Source: JBMNMU01 sp050953505
Lineage (GTDB): Bacteria; Bacillota; Clostridia; Peptostreptococcales; Anaerovoracaceae
Reading direction: 5' to 3'
Length of the DNA: 64,000 nt
NCBI GenBank assembly: GCA_050953505.1
Contig: JBMNMU010000001.1
Location: 2,356,001 to 2,420,000, forward strand
Shown here: one piece after another, positions 16,649-23,603 of the stretch
Layout: each line of letters begins with the position of its first letter
Numbering within the stretch: the first letter of the stretch is position 1
Position numbers and translations under genes: made by a program
The notes under the pieces: model-generated
Seen by the model: the letters and a program-made list of their open reading frames with translations, nothing else
The model's database searches: none
What the model was told of the DNA's origin: nothing

Positions 16649-17019
16649 TAGCAGAAATCAGATTTGAACTATCGCCTACGGCGACAAAAGGCTCAAGGAT
16701 TTAGATTTGTTATTAAAACGAAGGATATATATTTAATTGCGTTAGTTGCTCTCTGTAAAGATATAATCTGTAAAGTGCCTTGTTTTGTGCAAAATTTCAA
16801 CTTTTGTAAGGAAAACTGGTATATAATGTAAACGAAGGGGCGAATTTGAGCAAAATTTCAAGTATTTCTGGAATATATGGGATATTATGGATAGATTGTG
16901 GAGTTAATTATTGATTTAATTGAAATTTTGCACATTATTCAAATGGATTCAGTAGAGAGAGGGATTAACCTCTCTCTTTTTTTATAAGTGGTAGGCATTT
17001 GGTAGGCATTGAGCCTATT
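16649..17019. other. Intergenic region with repeated GCAAAATTTCA motifs
   Basis: 370 bases downstream of purC. GCAAAATTTCAA occurs at 16789-16800 and 16850-16861, and its inverse TTGAAATTTTGCA at 16920-16932. A short direct repeat GGTAGGCATT follows at about 16991-17010. The arrangement resembles protein-binding sites near an integration target, but no gene is present. Confidence 0.4.
16954..16983 (+). terminator. Rho-independent terminator downstream of purC
   Basis: AGAGAGAGG, a 6-base loop, then CCTCTCTCT and a run of T. It lies about 300 bases after the purC stop, so a small RNA ending here is also possible. Confidence 0.7.
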
Positions 17020-17021
17020 TT

Positions 17022-17146
17022 GCATCCACGATGCTTTTCTTTACGCTCAACGCGTTCTCACGTTCGAATCGTCTCAAAAACCACGAAATACGAAAACCCC
17101 GGCGCATAAGGCCGAGGTTTTCACATGTGGCACTCCCGAGACGATT
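17022..17146. repeat. 125-bp duplication beside tRNA-Arg, copy 1
   Basis: Nearly identical to 17220-17344 (about four differences). It contains two hairpins, GAAAACCTCGGC...GCCGGGGTTTTC and AAAGCATCGTGGATGCTTTT (minus strand), that serve as terminators of the tRNA in copy 2. It ends with the last bases of the tRNA gene (CCA end through part of the T arm) and then diverges, so copy 1 carries only a tRNA stub. Confidence 0.85.
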
Positions 17147-17219
17147 TACGCATATGCTCCCGATGGTCGCATCTGCCGCCCTTCGCGCAAGTACAGCGCT
17201 CGGACCGTTTCGCGAAAAA

Positions 17220-17344
17220 GCATCCACGATGCTTTTCTTTACGCTCAACGCGTTCTCACATTCGAATCGTCTCAAAAACCACGAAATACGAAAACCCCGG
17301 CGCATAAGGCCGAGGTTTTCGCATTTGGCACTCCCGAGACGATT
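17220..17344. repeat. 125-bp duplication beside tRNA-Arg, copy 2
   Basis: Offset 198 bases from copy 1. This copy continues into the intact tRNA-Arg gene. Both copies also contain, in inverse orientation, a 16-base stretch matching the tRNA T arm (ACGTTCGAATCGTCTC in copy 1 at 17060-17075). Confidence 0.85.
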
Positions 17345-17401
17345 CGAACGTCCGACGCACGGTTTAGGAAACCGACGCTCTATCCCCTGAGCTACGGGAG
17401 C
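17326..17401 (-). tRNA. tRNA-Arg (anticodon CCT)
   Basis: 76 bases including an encoded CCA end. The cloverleaf folds as acceptor GCTCCCG / CGGGAGT, D arm GCTCAGGGGATAGAGC, anticodon loop TTCCTAA (anticodon CCT, reading AGG), and T arm with TTCGAAT. The first acceptor pair is G-T. Two hairpin terminators follow on the minus strand within copy 2 of the duplication. Confidence 0.93.
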
Positions 17402-17770
17402 ATAAATTAATCTAAGCTGTCATATTTGCTTGTAATAAGCTGATAGTAAAGTTCAGCAAAAGTAATTTTAACATATTATTAGAATTCTTTCAATCAATTT
17501 TTTCAAAGGTTTCTTCAACTTTTCTAGAGGAGTTAACCTTTGAGAACCTTTCTAGAGCGGTTAACCACAACCATATGTGATACGAACTCTAATTACATCT
17601 CCAGTATTTACTGCGCCAATTTTTGAGTTAAACGCAAACATATGTGATAAATCCTCTGAAAGCCTTCTCTAAGTAATGCTGTAGGCTTATCGGCCCCTTA
17701 GCATGCCAGAATAAAATTGCCCTCCCAAAGGTTGCGGTCTCACATGACTTCTCGCGTCATGCCTTTTACC
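17402..17770. other. Intergenic region between tRNA-Arg and cvpA
   Basis: 369 bases. Short repeated words are visible (TTTCTAGAG..GTTAACC twice near 17520-17565 and CATATGTGATA twice near 17573 and 17641), but no gene or recognisable RNA. Confidence 0.4.
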
Positions 17771-18412
17771 TTAAGACCTTCCCAGCAGGGCCAGTAACAA
17801 ATTATTATTATACATATAATTGCCTATAATAGAGTCTTCCAATCCATTCATGATGGTGGTGCTGCCGTAAAGGCTAGCAAAAGGAACAAGAAGAGCCAGT
17901 GAAATATAGACAATAATCACACCGGTGGCGCCGCCTGCGAGCAGCCCTAAAAACCCATCTATTCCTCCCACTATGCCTCCTCGAGATTTTTTCGAAAATA
18001 GGGAAGTGATAATAGACAATGCTAGCTTCATAACAAGAATCACCACTAAAAAGCCGATCAGATTGAAAATAAGATGTGAGAGACTGTCGGCAAATGAACT
18101 TGCCATAGCATTGCCTGCATTTTCAAAGGCTTGAGCAAATAGATCTTGTAAAACATTAGGCAAGGAATCTATGATTGAGCCTGTTGCAGTTCCTGCACTT
18201 TCTGTAAATCGATCAAGAACTTTTCCATGAACAAGGTGGTAAAAATCTGTTTTTTCCTTAAGATAATCAACCACATGAGGATACCAAGCAAATCCTAAAA
18301 CCACAGCAACAAGCCAGCCCACGGTATAAAATAACGTGCGGACAAAACCATTTCTAAAGCCCTGAATGATTGCATAGATTAAAATAATTACAATGATAAT
18401 ATCAATCCACAT
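17771..18412 (-). CDS. cvpA: CvpA family membrane protein
   Basis: A 213-residue protein with four predicted membrane helices. The family start MWIDIIIVIILIYAIIQGFR is followed by NGFVRTLFYTVGW, and later helices are at about 25-45, 100-125 and 150-180, the last preceded by GGIDGFLGLLAGG. The CvpA family is named for colicin V production in E. coli; in Firmicutes its role is unclear, with links to cell envelope homeostasis. The gene is monocistronic on the minus strand and has a normal family length. Confidence 0.85.
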   Translation of the reverse strand: MWIDIIIVIILIYAIIQGFRNGFVRTLFYTVGWLVAVVLGFAWYPHVVDYLKEKTDFYHLVHGKVLDRFTESAGTATGSIIDSLPNVLQDLFAQAFENAGNAMASSFADSLSHLIFNLIGFLVVILVMKLALSIITSLFSKKSRGGIVGGIDGFLGLLAGGATGVIIVYISLALLVPFASLYGSTTIMNGLEDSIIGNYMYNNNLLLALLGRS

Positions 18413-18782
18413 GGATGATGGCCTCCTCTTGCCAATGTTATTCCATAAAATTCAGTTCGCCAATGCAGTTCCGCCCTAGTTCGTGCATCGCTTAAAGCCA
18501 TCTATAGTATTCGGACCAGAGGTTATATGCCCTGTGTAATCGGTGTCATATACTGGCTTAAAGCCATCTATAGTATTCGGCCCAGGGCAATGCTGCCCCC
18601 GGATCACGCATAAACTCAAAAAATCTATAGTACCTGGAATAGGGGAAATTCTCATATTTATTAATTTAAAAACATATATCTATATTACCAATTCATGGGC
18701 ATAATATCAAGAATGAGAAAATATACATTACAGGATATGAACATGAACCGGGTTAAAAATCCAAAGGAGGAGAAACAGTGTA
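18413..18782. other. Intergenic region with 66-bp offset repeats and a SigE-like promoter
   Basis: 370 bases. CTTAAAGCCATCTATAGTATTCGG... occurs at 18491 and again at 18557, with a third degenerate copy (AAATCTATAGTACCTGG) near 18620. A sporulation-type promoter candidate is at 18699-18729. Confidence 0.55.
18699..18729 (+). promoter_or_regulatory. SigE-like promoter candidate
   Basis: GCATAATAT, a 14-base spacer, then TATACATT. This resembles the SigE pattern (CATATT-like -35 and CATACANT -10) and lies about 54 bases before the ATG at 18783. Compatible with mother-cell expression of the downstream gene. Confidence 0.4.
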
Positions 18783-19994
18783 ATGAATTATATTAGATAT
18801 AATCGCTCATTGATAATGATGGAGGAGCAAAACGATAAATTTGCAGCAAAAGGATCTGCCCCGGTTAAGGGATATCTAAAGGTTGAAACAGGAAATAACA
18901 AAGGGGCCATGAGATGTGCGGTACAGAACCTTAATTACTATCCTAAAAGAGACTATGTTTATAAGCTGATTTTATTCGGGAAAAAAGGGGAAAAGACTAT
19001 ACATACAATTATTGGAAACCTACTGGTTAACCGACAAGGCAACGGAGAAACATATTTTAGGTTCCAGCCTTTGGATATAGACGGGAAAGGGAACCCTTAC
19101 CACTACTTTTCTACAGCAATTATTGCAGCAGCATCAACGGTTGACCCCAATGAATCCCTACACCCTGTATTGAAGGGGGTCATCTTTGAAGAAAACCGTC
19201 CCTTTCAAGGGGAGCTATCAGAAATGAATAGCGAAGAGGACGAAGAGGAAGAAACAGAAGAAGTAATTCATGATGAAAAGAAAAAGGACGAAGAGTTGGT
19301 GGCAGCAGAGCCAAAGGTGGCAGGAGAAGAGGAAACAGAGACGGATATGACACCTCAGCCTGAACAGGTGGCATCTGATTCAGAGGAGATAGATAGCCAG
19401 CTGGGTCAAGTAGCATATGATGCAGAGGAGATAGACGCCCAGCCTGATCAGGTAGCATCTGATGTAGAAGAGATAGACGCTGAGCCTGAGCAAAGTGCAG
19501 CTCCTGAAAAGGAAGGGCCAAGGGCTGCTACGGAGGATAGAAGGATAGAGAAAAAAGTATATAATGATTTCTACAATAGATATATCCTAAATGCTTGCGC
19601 CCACACTTGTAGAGTCGCAGAATATCATGAAGATGTGATGCCCTTTAGTAAAGACCGTACTGGTGCCAGATGGAAGAGAATGGTGAATGTGGCTAATCTT
19701 CCTTTGGTATCCCCAGGAGCTCATTACTTTGCTACCCAATATCGTCACTACATATTTGGCGCCAAAGCAGATGAAAACGGAGTCGCTATAAAATACTATT
19801 TCGGTATACCCGGAAGATTCTTACCAGAGGAACAACCAGACGGTGGCCATTCCGGATTTACTTTTTGGCAACCCATCATAGGAGCGGAGGACTTAGTGGA
19901 AGGAGCTGGGAATAATATTAAAAATAGAAGATCGGCCTATGGATACTGGATTGTAGCCGTAGACGCTAAAACAGGAAACATTGAAGAGGTCTGA
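18783..19994 (+). CDS. Two-domain protein with acidic repeat linker, function unknown
   Basis: A 403-residue soluble protein without a signal peptide. Residues 1-135 form a first beta-rich domain (MNYIRYNRSLIMMEEQN start). Residues 145-255 are a strongly acidic, low-complexity linker in which a unit of about 15-16 residues built on EQVASDSEEID / DQVASDVEEID repeats three to four times. Residues 260-403 form a second domain with many aromatics (HTCRVAEYHEDVMPF, HYFATQYRHYIFGAK, GHSGFTFWQPIIGAE). I do not know a name for the family. The SigE-like promoter and the similar acidic linker of the SPOCS protein at 23604 suggest a sporulation role, by inference. AAAGGAGGAG precedes the start. Confidence 0.65.
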   Translation: MNYIRYNRSLIMMEEQNDKFAAKGSAPVKGYLKVETGNNKGAMRCAVQNLNYYPKRDYVYKLILFGKKGEKTIHTIIGNLLVNRQGNGETYFRFQPLDIDGKGNPYHYFSTAIIAAASTVDPNESLHPVLKGVIFEENRPFQGELSEMNSEEDEEEETEEVIHDEKKKDEELVAAEPKVAGEEETETDMTPQPEQVASDSEEIDSQLGQVAYDAEEIDAQPDQVASDVEEIDAEPEQSAAPEKEGPRAATEDRRIEKKVYNDFYNRYILNACAHTCRVAEYHEDVMPFSKDRTGARWKRMVNVANLPLVSPGAHYFATQYRHYIFGAKADENGVAIKYYFGIPGRFLPEEQPDGGHSGFTFWQPIIGAEDLVEGAGNNIKNRRSAYGYWIVAVDAKTGNIEEV

Positions 19995-20019
19995 AAAACA
20001 ACGATTTAACCAGAATAAT

Positions 20020-20077
20020 TAGCCATCATGCTGATAACGAAGAAGAAACACTTCTTATGGGCGGATGGCTATTTTTT
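20020..20077 (+). terminator. Terminator after the acidic-linker protein gene
   Basis: TAGCCATC at 20020 pairs with GATGGCTA at 20064, with a small inner hairpin (AGAAG...CTTCT), followed by TTTTTTC. Confidence 0.65.
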
Positions 20078-20268
20078 CATTGAAATAGTGGACATACTGT
20101 GATAATATTTATTAGATTATCTTCCTTACAAAGATAATTGGCGGAATTTAGGTCCTGTTTTCTCTGATGATGAATCAGTTTATGAGGTCGTCGTCTGTAA
20201 ATTTTGTTGAGGAAAAGGCCTGATCGCCTTATAGAGTGTAACAAGAAAGGGGTTAAACAAAGTAAAGT

Positions 20269-20742
20269 ATGAACCCTGAGTTTTTTATGAAGGAAGCTTT
20301 GATTGAAGCCCAAAAAGCTCTTGCCATAAATGAAGTGCCCATAGGTGCGGTAATTGTAAAAGATGGTGAGATTATTGGAAGAGGGCACAATCTTACAGAG
20401 TCTTTAAAGGATCCTACAGCACATGCGGAAATGATAGCTATAAAAGAGGCAGCAGCATACCTAGGAGGTTGGCGCCTTTTGGGCTGCCAGATGTATGTTA
20501 CAACAGAACCTTGTTCTATGTGCGCGGGAGCGACGGTTTTGGCAAGGCTTGAAAAGGTAACCATAGGAACCTTGGATTCAAAAAGCGGGGCCTGTGGTTC
20601 AGTTTTTAATATCCTACAAGCGGAGAAACTTAACCATCAGGTAGAGATAGAAACTGGAATAATGCAGCAGGAATGCGAAGATATAATGAAAACATTTTTT
20701 AAAAAGCTGAGAAGAAAGAAATCGGAGGGAATTTTAACATGA
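20269..20742 (+). CDS. tadA: tRNA adenosine(34) deaminase
   Basis: A 157-residue zinc enzyme converting A34 to inosine in the anticodon of tRNA-Arg(ACG). The catalytic zinc site is complete: His52-Ala-Glu54 supplies the ligand and proton shuttle, and Pro81-Cys82-Ser-Met-Cys85 supplies the two cysteines. Length is normal and the C-terminus is basic as in the family. Its stop overlaps the next gene by 4 bases (ATGA), indicating translational coupling. No small SRP RNA, which often follows tadA in Firmicutes, is found here. Confidence 0.95.
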   Translation: MNPEFFMKEALIEAQKALAINEVPIGAVIVKDGEIIGRGHNLTESLKDPTAHAEMIAIKEAAAYLGGWRLLGCQMYVTTEPCSMCAGATVLARLEKVTIGTLDSKSGACGSVFNILQAEKLNHQVEIETGIMQQECEDIMKTFFKKLRRKKSEGILT

Positions 20743-21611
20743 AAAATATAGGCAGAATACTAAGCCTTTCTCTATTAATTGTACTGCTATCCTGTAGCTT
20801 TAGCTTCGCTGCGGGATTAGAGTTAATAGACAGCTATCCCCCTGATGGTGGTACAGGCTTTCACCCGGACAATGTGATGGTCAAGCTTTACTTTAATGAA
20901 GATGTATCAGCACCAGAGGTCCAGAATGCTAATGAAAGCGCTTTTTACTTTACCGATGAAGAGGGTGGGGATTATCCTCTTAGGATATTATACAGTTCTA
21001 AGAATTTAAATGAGATTTGGGTATTGGTGGATCAATCCCTTCAGCCGGACAAGGCCTATAAGCTGGAGATATCCGGAGATTTGCAAACAGCAAATGGTCA
21101 CACGCTGGGCGAAGACAAAACCGTGGAATTCAGGACTCGTAATACGAGCAATGATACCACAGGGTATATGGGAATCATGGCTGTAATGATTATCGCCATG
21201 GTAGCAGTAACCACTATTAGCTCAAGGAGAGAAGCAAAAAAGCAAGAAGCTGAAAAGAGTGGAGATGTAAAGGTCAACCCCTATAAAATAGCAAAAGAAA
21301 CAGGAAAATCTGTTGAGGAAGTTGTGGCTAAGGTAGAAAAGGAAAAAGAAAAGCAACGGGCTAAAGAAGAAGCCAATGCTTCAAAGTATGGAGGCAAGGG
21401 TAAAGGTAAGGAAGATGCCCAGGACGACAAGAAAAGAGTGAAGGGACCTAGACCAATTTCAGCAGCTGGTAGCACATATATAACAGGACGAAAAGCAGAA
21501 GCCGAGAGAAGAGCTGCAGAGCAGGCTAAAAGAGCAGCAGCTACTACGACCAATCCAAAGAGAGCAACTGGTAAGAGCAAGAATACTAAAAAAGGAAAGA
21601 AACGGAAGTAG
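20739..21611 (+). CDS. Secreted/anchored protein with SbsA-type Ig domain and basic cytoplasmic tail
   Basis: A 290-residue protein. It has a signal peptide (residues 1-25, ending SFSFAAG) and an SbsA-like Ig domain (26-130; the motif SYPPDGGTGFHPDNVMVKLYF is typical of bacterial Ig-like family 5). A membrane helix follows (about 143-162), then a long Lys/Arg/Ala/Glu-rich tail (165-290). The topology is extracellular Ig domain, one helix, and a highly charged cytoplasmic tail rich in AKR and KGK patterns. Function is unknown. It overlaps tadA by 4 bases and is followed by a strong terminator, so the two are a unit. Confidence 0.78.
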   Translation: MKNIGRILSLSLLIVLLSCSFSFAAGLELIDSYPPDGGTGFHPDNVMVKLYFNEDVSAPEVQNANESAFYFTDEEGGDYPLRILYSSKNLNEIWVLVDQSLQPDKAYKLEISGDLQTANGHTLGEDKTVEFRTRNTSNDTTGYMGIMAVMIIAMVAVTTISSRREAKKQEAEKSGDVKVNPYKIAKETGKSVEEVVAKVEKEKEKQRAKEEANASKYGGKGKGKEDAQDDKKRVKGPRPISAAGSTYITGRKAEAERRAAEQAKRAAATTTNPKRATGKSKNTKKGKKRK

Positions 21612-21642
21612 GAAAATATATTAAAAGGCAAATAATATGGAG

Positions 21643-21684
21643 AAGTGTAGGAAGATTGGCCAGAAATTCCTACACTTTCTTTTT
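21643..21684 (+). terminator. Terminator after tadA-Ig protein operon
   Basis: AAGTGTAGGAA and TTCCTACACTT form an 11-bp perfect stem, followed by TCTTTTT. Confidence 0.88.
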
Positions 21685-21702
21685 ATGATGGAGGGGAGGT
21701 AA

Positions 21703-22722
21703 ATGTTAATGGAAGAAATCCTTGTAAACGCATTTGCAAAAATCAATTGGTCCATAGATGTTCTTGGGAAACTTCCCAATGGATATCACCAGGTATTAAT
21801 GGTGATGCAGCAAATTGATTTATATGACAAGGTAAAGATAAAGTGGCAGGAGGGCCCCTGGGAATTTGAAGGTGAGGAGGATGAAACCACTGAGGTAAAC
21901 CCTTATGAAGAGAGAAGCAGCCAAGATCCCAGCAAAACTGAAGGTATAAGAATAAATCTTTCCACAAGTCTTCCCTATCTTCCAACAGATGCTAAGAATC
22001 TTGCTTACAAAGCGGCTGCCCTCATGGCGGAAACCTATAAAAAGGGGGAGACTGGGCTGGTGGAAATTGAAATCGGGAAGGTGATTCCGGTTTCTGGCGG
22101 CCTAGCAGGGGGGAGTTCTAACGGAGCAGCGGTTTTACATGGACTAAACAAACTTTGGGAGCTAGGCCTTACCGTCTCAGAGCTTATGGAGCTTGGAACA
22201 AAACTAGGAGCTGATGTTGCCTTTTGTATTGCTGGACAAGCAGCATTAAATGCTAACCTGGGTCTTCAAAAGGACCCAAAGGCGGGTACCTGTGCCATCG
22301 CGTCTGGTATCGGGGAAAAACTTGAGATTATCCAAGGAATGAAAGCGTGGTTTGTCTTGTCAAAGCCTCCTATCAGCGTTTCTACGGCAAAGGTTTATCA
22401 AGGTTTGGACTTGCAGAAGATAAAAGAACGGCCCAATACGGAGGAGCTGGTGGCAGGGATAAGGGAAAATAATTATCACAAAATTGGAAAAAATATGGTT
22501 AATGTACTTGAAACTTTCAGTTTACTAGAGTATCCTAGTATTGTGTATACAAAGAACAAGATGCTAGAATCAGGTAAGCCTTATAAGGTCCTGATGAGTG
22601 GCAGTGGCCCTACAGTACTAGGGCTTTTCGCCAATAAAAGCAAGGCTCTTACGGCTTACTATAGAATGAAAAGAATAAACAAGGATACTTTTATCGCAAA
22701 AACATGTACATTTCATCAGTAG
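21703..22722 (+). CDS. ispE: 4-diphosphocytidyl-2-C-methyl-D-erythritol kinase
   Basis: GHMP-family kinase of the MEP isoprenoid pathway that phosphorylates CDP-ME at the 2-hydroxyl. The N-terminal AFAKINWSIDVLGKLPNGYH and the ATP loop PVSGGLAGGSSNGAAVL (about 129-145) are clear, as is LMSGSGPTVLGLF near the C-terminus. At 339 residues it is some 50 longer than usual because of an acidic insertion at about residues 48-80 (EGEEDETTEVNPYEERSS). GAGGGGAGGT precedes the ATG. The GntR gene follows after 18 bases in the same operon. Confidence 0.93.
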   Translation: MLMEEILVNAFAKINWSIDVLGKLPNGYHQVLMVMQQIDLYDKVKIKWQEGPWEFEGEEDETTEVNPYEERSSQDPSKTEGIRINLSTSLPYLPTDAKNLAYKAAALMAETYKKGETGLVEIEIGKVIPVSGGLAGGSSNGAAVLHGLNKLWELGLTVSELMELGTKLGADVAFCIAGQAALNANLGLQKDPKAGTCAIASGIGEKLEIIQGMKAWFVLSKPPISVSTAKVYQGLDLQKIKERPNTEELVAGIRENNYHKIGKNMVNVLETFSLLEYPSIVYTKNKMLESGKPYKVLMSGSGPTVLGLFANKSKALTAYYRMKRINKDTFIAKTCTFHQ

Positions 22723-22740
22723 AAACAAGAGGTAAGCTAT

Positions 22741-23403
22741 ATGAATAACTTTGAAATTCCAAATCATAAACCTTTAAGAGAAATCGTCTATGAGCAGCTT
22801 CGTCTTAAGATCCTTACTGGCCAGCTAAAGCCTGATACCAGGCTGATGGAGGTGGAGCTGGCAGAGGAAATGGATGTTAGCCGAACGCCCATCAGAGAAG
22901 CCATAAGAAAGCTTGAAAAAGAAGGGCTAGTAATAATTAAACCAAGGCGTGGTGCGTATGTGTCAGAGCTTTCCATTAAAGACATGGTTGAAATCTTAGA
23001 GGTGAGAGGGAACCTTGACGGGCTTGCAGCCTCTTGTGCAGCGGAGCGGATGACCCAGGAGGAAAGAGAAGAGCTGATTCGAATTTCTGATAAATTTATT
23101 GATGCGGTAGAACGGGGCGATATGTCAGATATGATTAGCTATGATACAAAATTCCATCATCATATCGTGGTAGGCAGCAGAAACAGCCACTTGGTACATA
23201 TGGTAGGGCAGCTCCAGGAATGGGTATTGCGATTTAGATATATTTATTTTAAAGACTTTAAAAGGGCAGAAGAAATGCCACAAGAACATAAACGAATAAC
23301 GGATGCGATTATTAATGGCCATAAGGAAGAGGCCAACTATGAAGCTTTTATCCATATTGAAAAATTAAAGGATATGATTATCCACGACGATTCCTTTAAA
23401 TAG
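22741..23403 (+). CDS. GntR family regulator (FadR subfamily, FCD domain)
   Basis: A 220-residue transcription factor. Residues 10-75 are the GntR winged helix (YEQLRLKILTGQLKPDTRL, VSRTPIREAIRKLEKEGLV). Residues 85-215 are an all-helical FCD effector domain with likely metal/ligand residues (Asp and His in YDTKFHHHI and a later His). The effector is unknown. Placement directly behind ispE, with a shared strong terminator, suggests co-transcription, but the link to isoprenoid synthesis is only positional. Confidence 0.92.
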   Translation: MNNFEIPNHKPLREIVYEQLRLKILTGQLKPDTRLMEVELAEEMDVSRTPIREAIRKLEKEGLVIIKPRRGAYVSELSIKDMVEILEVRGNLDGLAASCAAERMTQEEREELIRISDKFIDAVERGDMSDMISYDTKFHHHIVVGSRNSHLVHMVGQLQEWVLRFRYIYFKDFKRAEEMPQEHKRITDAIINGHKEEANYEAFIHIEKLKDMIIHDDSFK

Positions 23404-23426
23404 AAGATAAAGTGAGATAGTTCAGT

Positions 23427-23476
23427 GGACAGGTGCTGTTGCATTTAAATGTAACAGCAAGCCTGTCCTTTTTTTA
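23427..23476 (+). terminator. Strong terminator after ispE-gntR
   Basis: GGACAGG.GCTGTT...AACAGC..CCTGTCC with a palindromic CATTTAAATG loop, followed by TTTTTTT. Confidence 0.9.
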
Positions 23477-23537
23477 TTACCTTTCTAAACCCATAAATTC
23501 ACAAGCAAATATCTCCTATAGCCCGCCCTAATATTTT

Positions 23538-23567
23538 GTCATAACTAAATCTCCCAAAGAATACACT
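23538..23567 (+). promoter_or_regulatory. SigE-like promoter of the SPOCS/LysM gene
   Basis: GTCATAA, a 15-base spacer, then AATACACT, close to the SigE consensus, and about 37 bases before the start codon. Expected for a mother-cell coat-assembly protein. Confidence 0.5.
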
Positions 23568-23603
23568 ATAACAACTAACTGTATATGGAGGGGGAAATTA
23601 GCC

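Noticed and set aside
17009..17410. Open frames on both strands across the tRNA-Arg duplication
   Set aside because: They run through the tRNA gene and both repeat copies, giving duplicated peptide sequence by construction; the tRNA and hairpins explain the region.
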